Shown here: piece after piece, positions 63,792 through 64,000 of the stretch
Layout of the letters: every line of letters begins with the position of its first letter
How positions within the stretch are numbered: the first letter of the stretch is position 1
From: Brevundimonas poindexterae
GTDB taxonomy: Bacteria > Pseudomonadota > Alphaproteobacteria > Caulobacterales > Caulobacteraceae
Assembly (NCBI RefSeq): GCF_020524625.1
Contig: NZ_JAIVLL010000001.1
Location: forward strand, 372,001-436,000
Length of the DNA stretch: 64,000 bases
Reading direction: 5' to 3'
The notes under the pieces: model-generated
Told to the model about the DNA's origin: nothing
Databases searched by the model: none
Seen by the model: only the letters and a program-made list of their open reading frames with translations
Translations under genes and position numbers: made by a program

Positions 63792-64000
63792 ATGCCAGTG
63801 ACGGGAATCGGCGGCTTCTTCTTTCGCTCAAAAGATCCGGACGGTCTGGCCGCCTGGTATCTGAAGCATCTGGGTGTCGGCGCCCCGCCCGGCGCCTTCG
63901 TCTGGGATCAGCAGGCGGGCCCGACCGTCTTCGCCCCGTTCAAGGACGACAGCGACTATTTCGCCGCCGACAGGCGCTGGATGCTGAACCTGCGCGTCGA
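63792..64000 (+). CDS. VOC family protein, N-terminal part (3' end outside window)
   Basis: The first 69 codons of a vicinal-oxygen-chelate protein. GIGGFFFRSKDPDGLAAWYL and KHLGVG form the first beta-alpha-beta element of the family. ATG with GGGAGGGTGAC immediately upstream. It continues past the window end, so neither substrate nor metal ligands can be judged. Confidence 0.82.
   Translation, partial: MPVTGIGGFFFRSKDPDGLAAWYLKHLGVGAPPGAFVWDQQAGPTVFAPFKDDSDYFAADRRWMLNLRV

Overview
The window is a continuous stretch of chromosome from a high-GC alphaproteobacterium, most likely Brevundimonas or a close member of the Caulobacteraceae. The main clues are an hdaA-ppk-ppx cluster, a two-domain cold-shock protein of the Caulobacter CspC/CspD kind, an accB-accC-aat-DUF2155-NDUFA12 run, a bactofilin behind an M23 peptidase, and CtrA-like and Caulobacter sigma-73-like promoter sequences. 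Almost everything is core metabolism and cell-envelope biology. I see no prophage, insertion sequence or CRISPR array.

Region by region. 0-6.3 kb: the 3' end of a UvrD/PcrA helicase, tRNA-Pro, a cold-shock protein/DUF192 pair, tRNA-Glu, and the glpX-recJ pair. 6.3-10.5 kb: PHA synthase with a coupled membrane protein, a membrane-anchored MsrB, and a VOC protein with ArgC. 10.5-11.4 kb: about 0.9 kb without a convincing gene, holding several palindromic repeats. 11.4-16.7 kb: rplM-rpsI, a small secreted protein, a DEAD-box helicase, a diguanylate cyclase and a PlsC-like acyltransferase. 16.7-24.5 kb: a complete minus-strand iron-sulfur operon, iscR, cysteine desulfurase, sufB, an unknown lipoprotein, sufC, sufD, sufS, sufT and sufA. 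Two copies of a GC-rich palindrome sit in it, one of them inside the 5' end of sufS.

24.5-31 kb: an alpha/beta-hydrolase-fold protein lacking its serine, a PH-domain membrane protein, a divergent DUF2239/GIY-YIG pair around palindromic operators, a divergent GFA/HxlR pair around another palindrome, a NamZ-like DUF1343 protein with a DOMON-like partner, tyrS and bcp. 31-43.4 kb: cell-wall genes (M23 peptidase with bactofilin, PBP1A, AmiC), prfB with its programmed frameshift, then rne, a BepA-like M48 protease and a DsbA-family oxidoreductase. 43.4-47.4 kb: thiG and thiS, separated by a LytTR membrane regulator and a secreted hydrolase. 47.5-51.7 kb: aroQ, accB, accC, aat, DUF2155 and NDUFA12. 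51.8-55.2 kb: two cysteine-capped pentapeptide-repeat proteins and aspS. 55.3-59.2 kb: a TonB receptor/PepSY uptake operon. 59.3-64 kb: hdaA, ppk, ppx and a truncated VOC gene.

The strongest leads are: the palindrome family that has colonised the suf operon, adding an N-terminal extension to SufS and supplying the ribosome-binding site of sufD; the unknown lipoprotein coupled inside that operon; the DUF2239 (ribbon-helix-helix-like)/GIY-YIG pair with palindromic operators; the absence of a usual start codon for aat; and the split thiamine locus. All functions are read from motifs and gene order by eye; no database search was possible.
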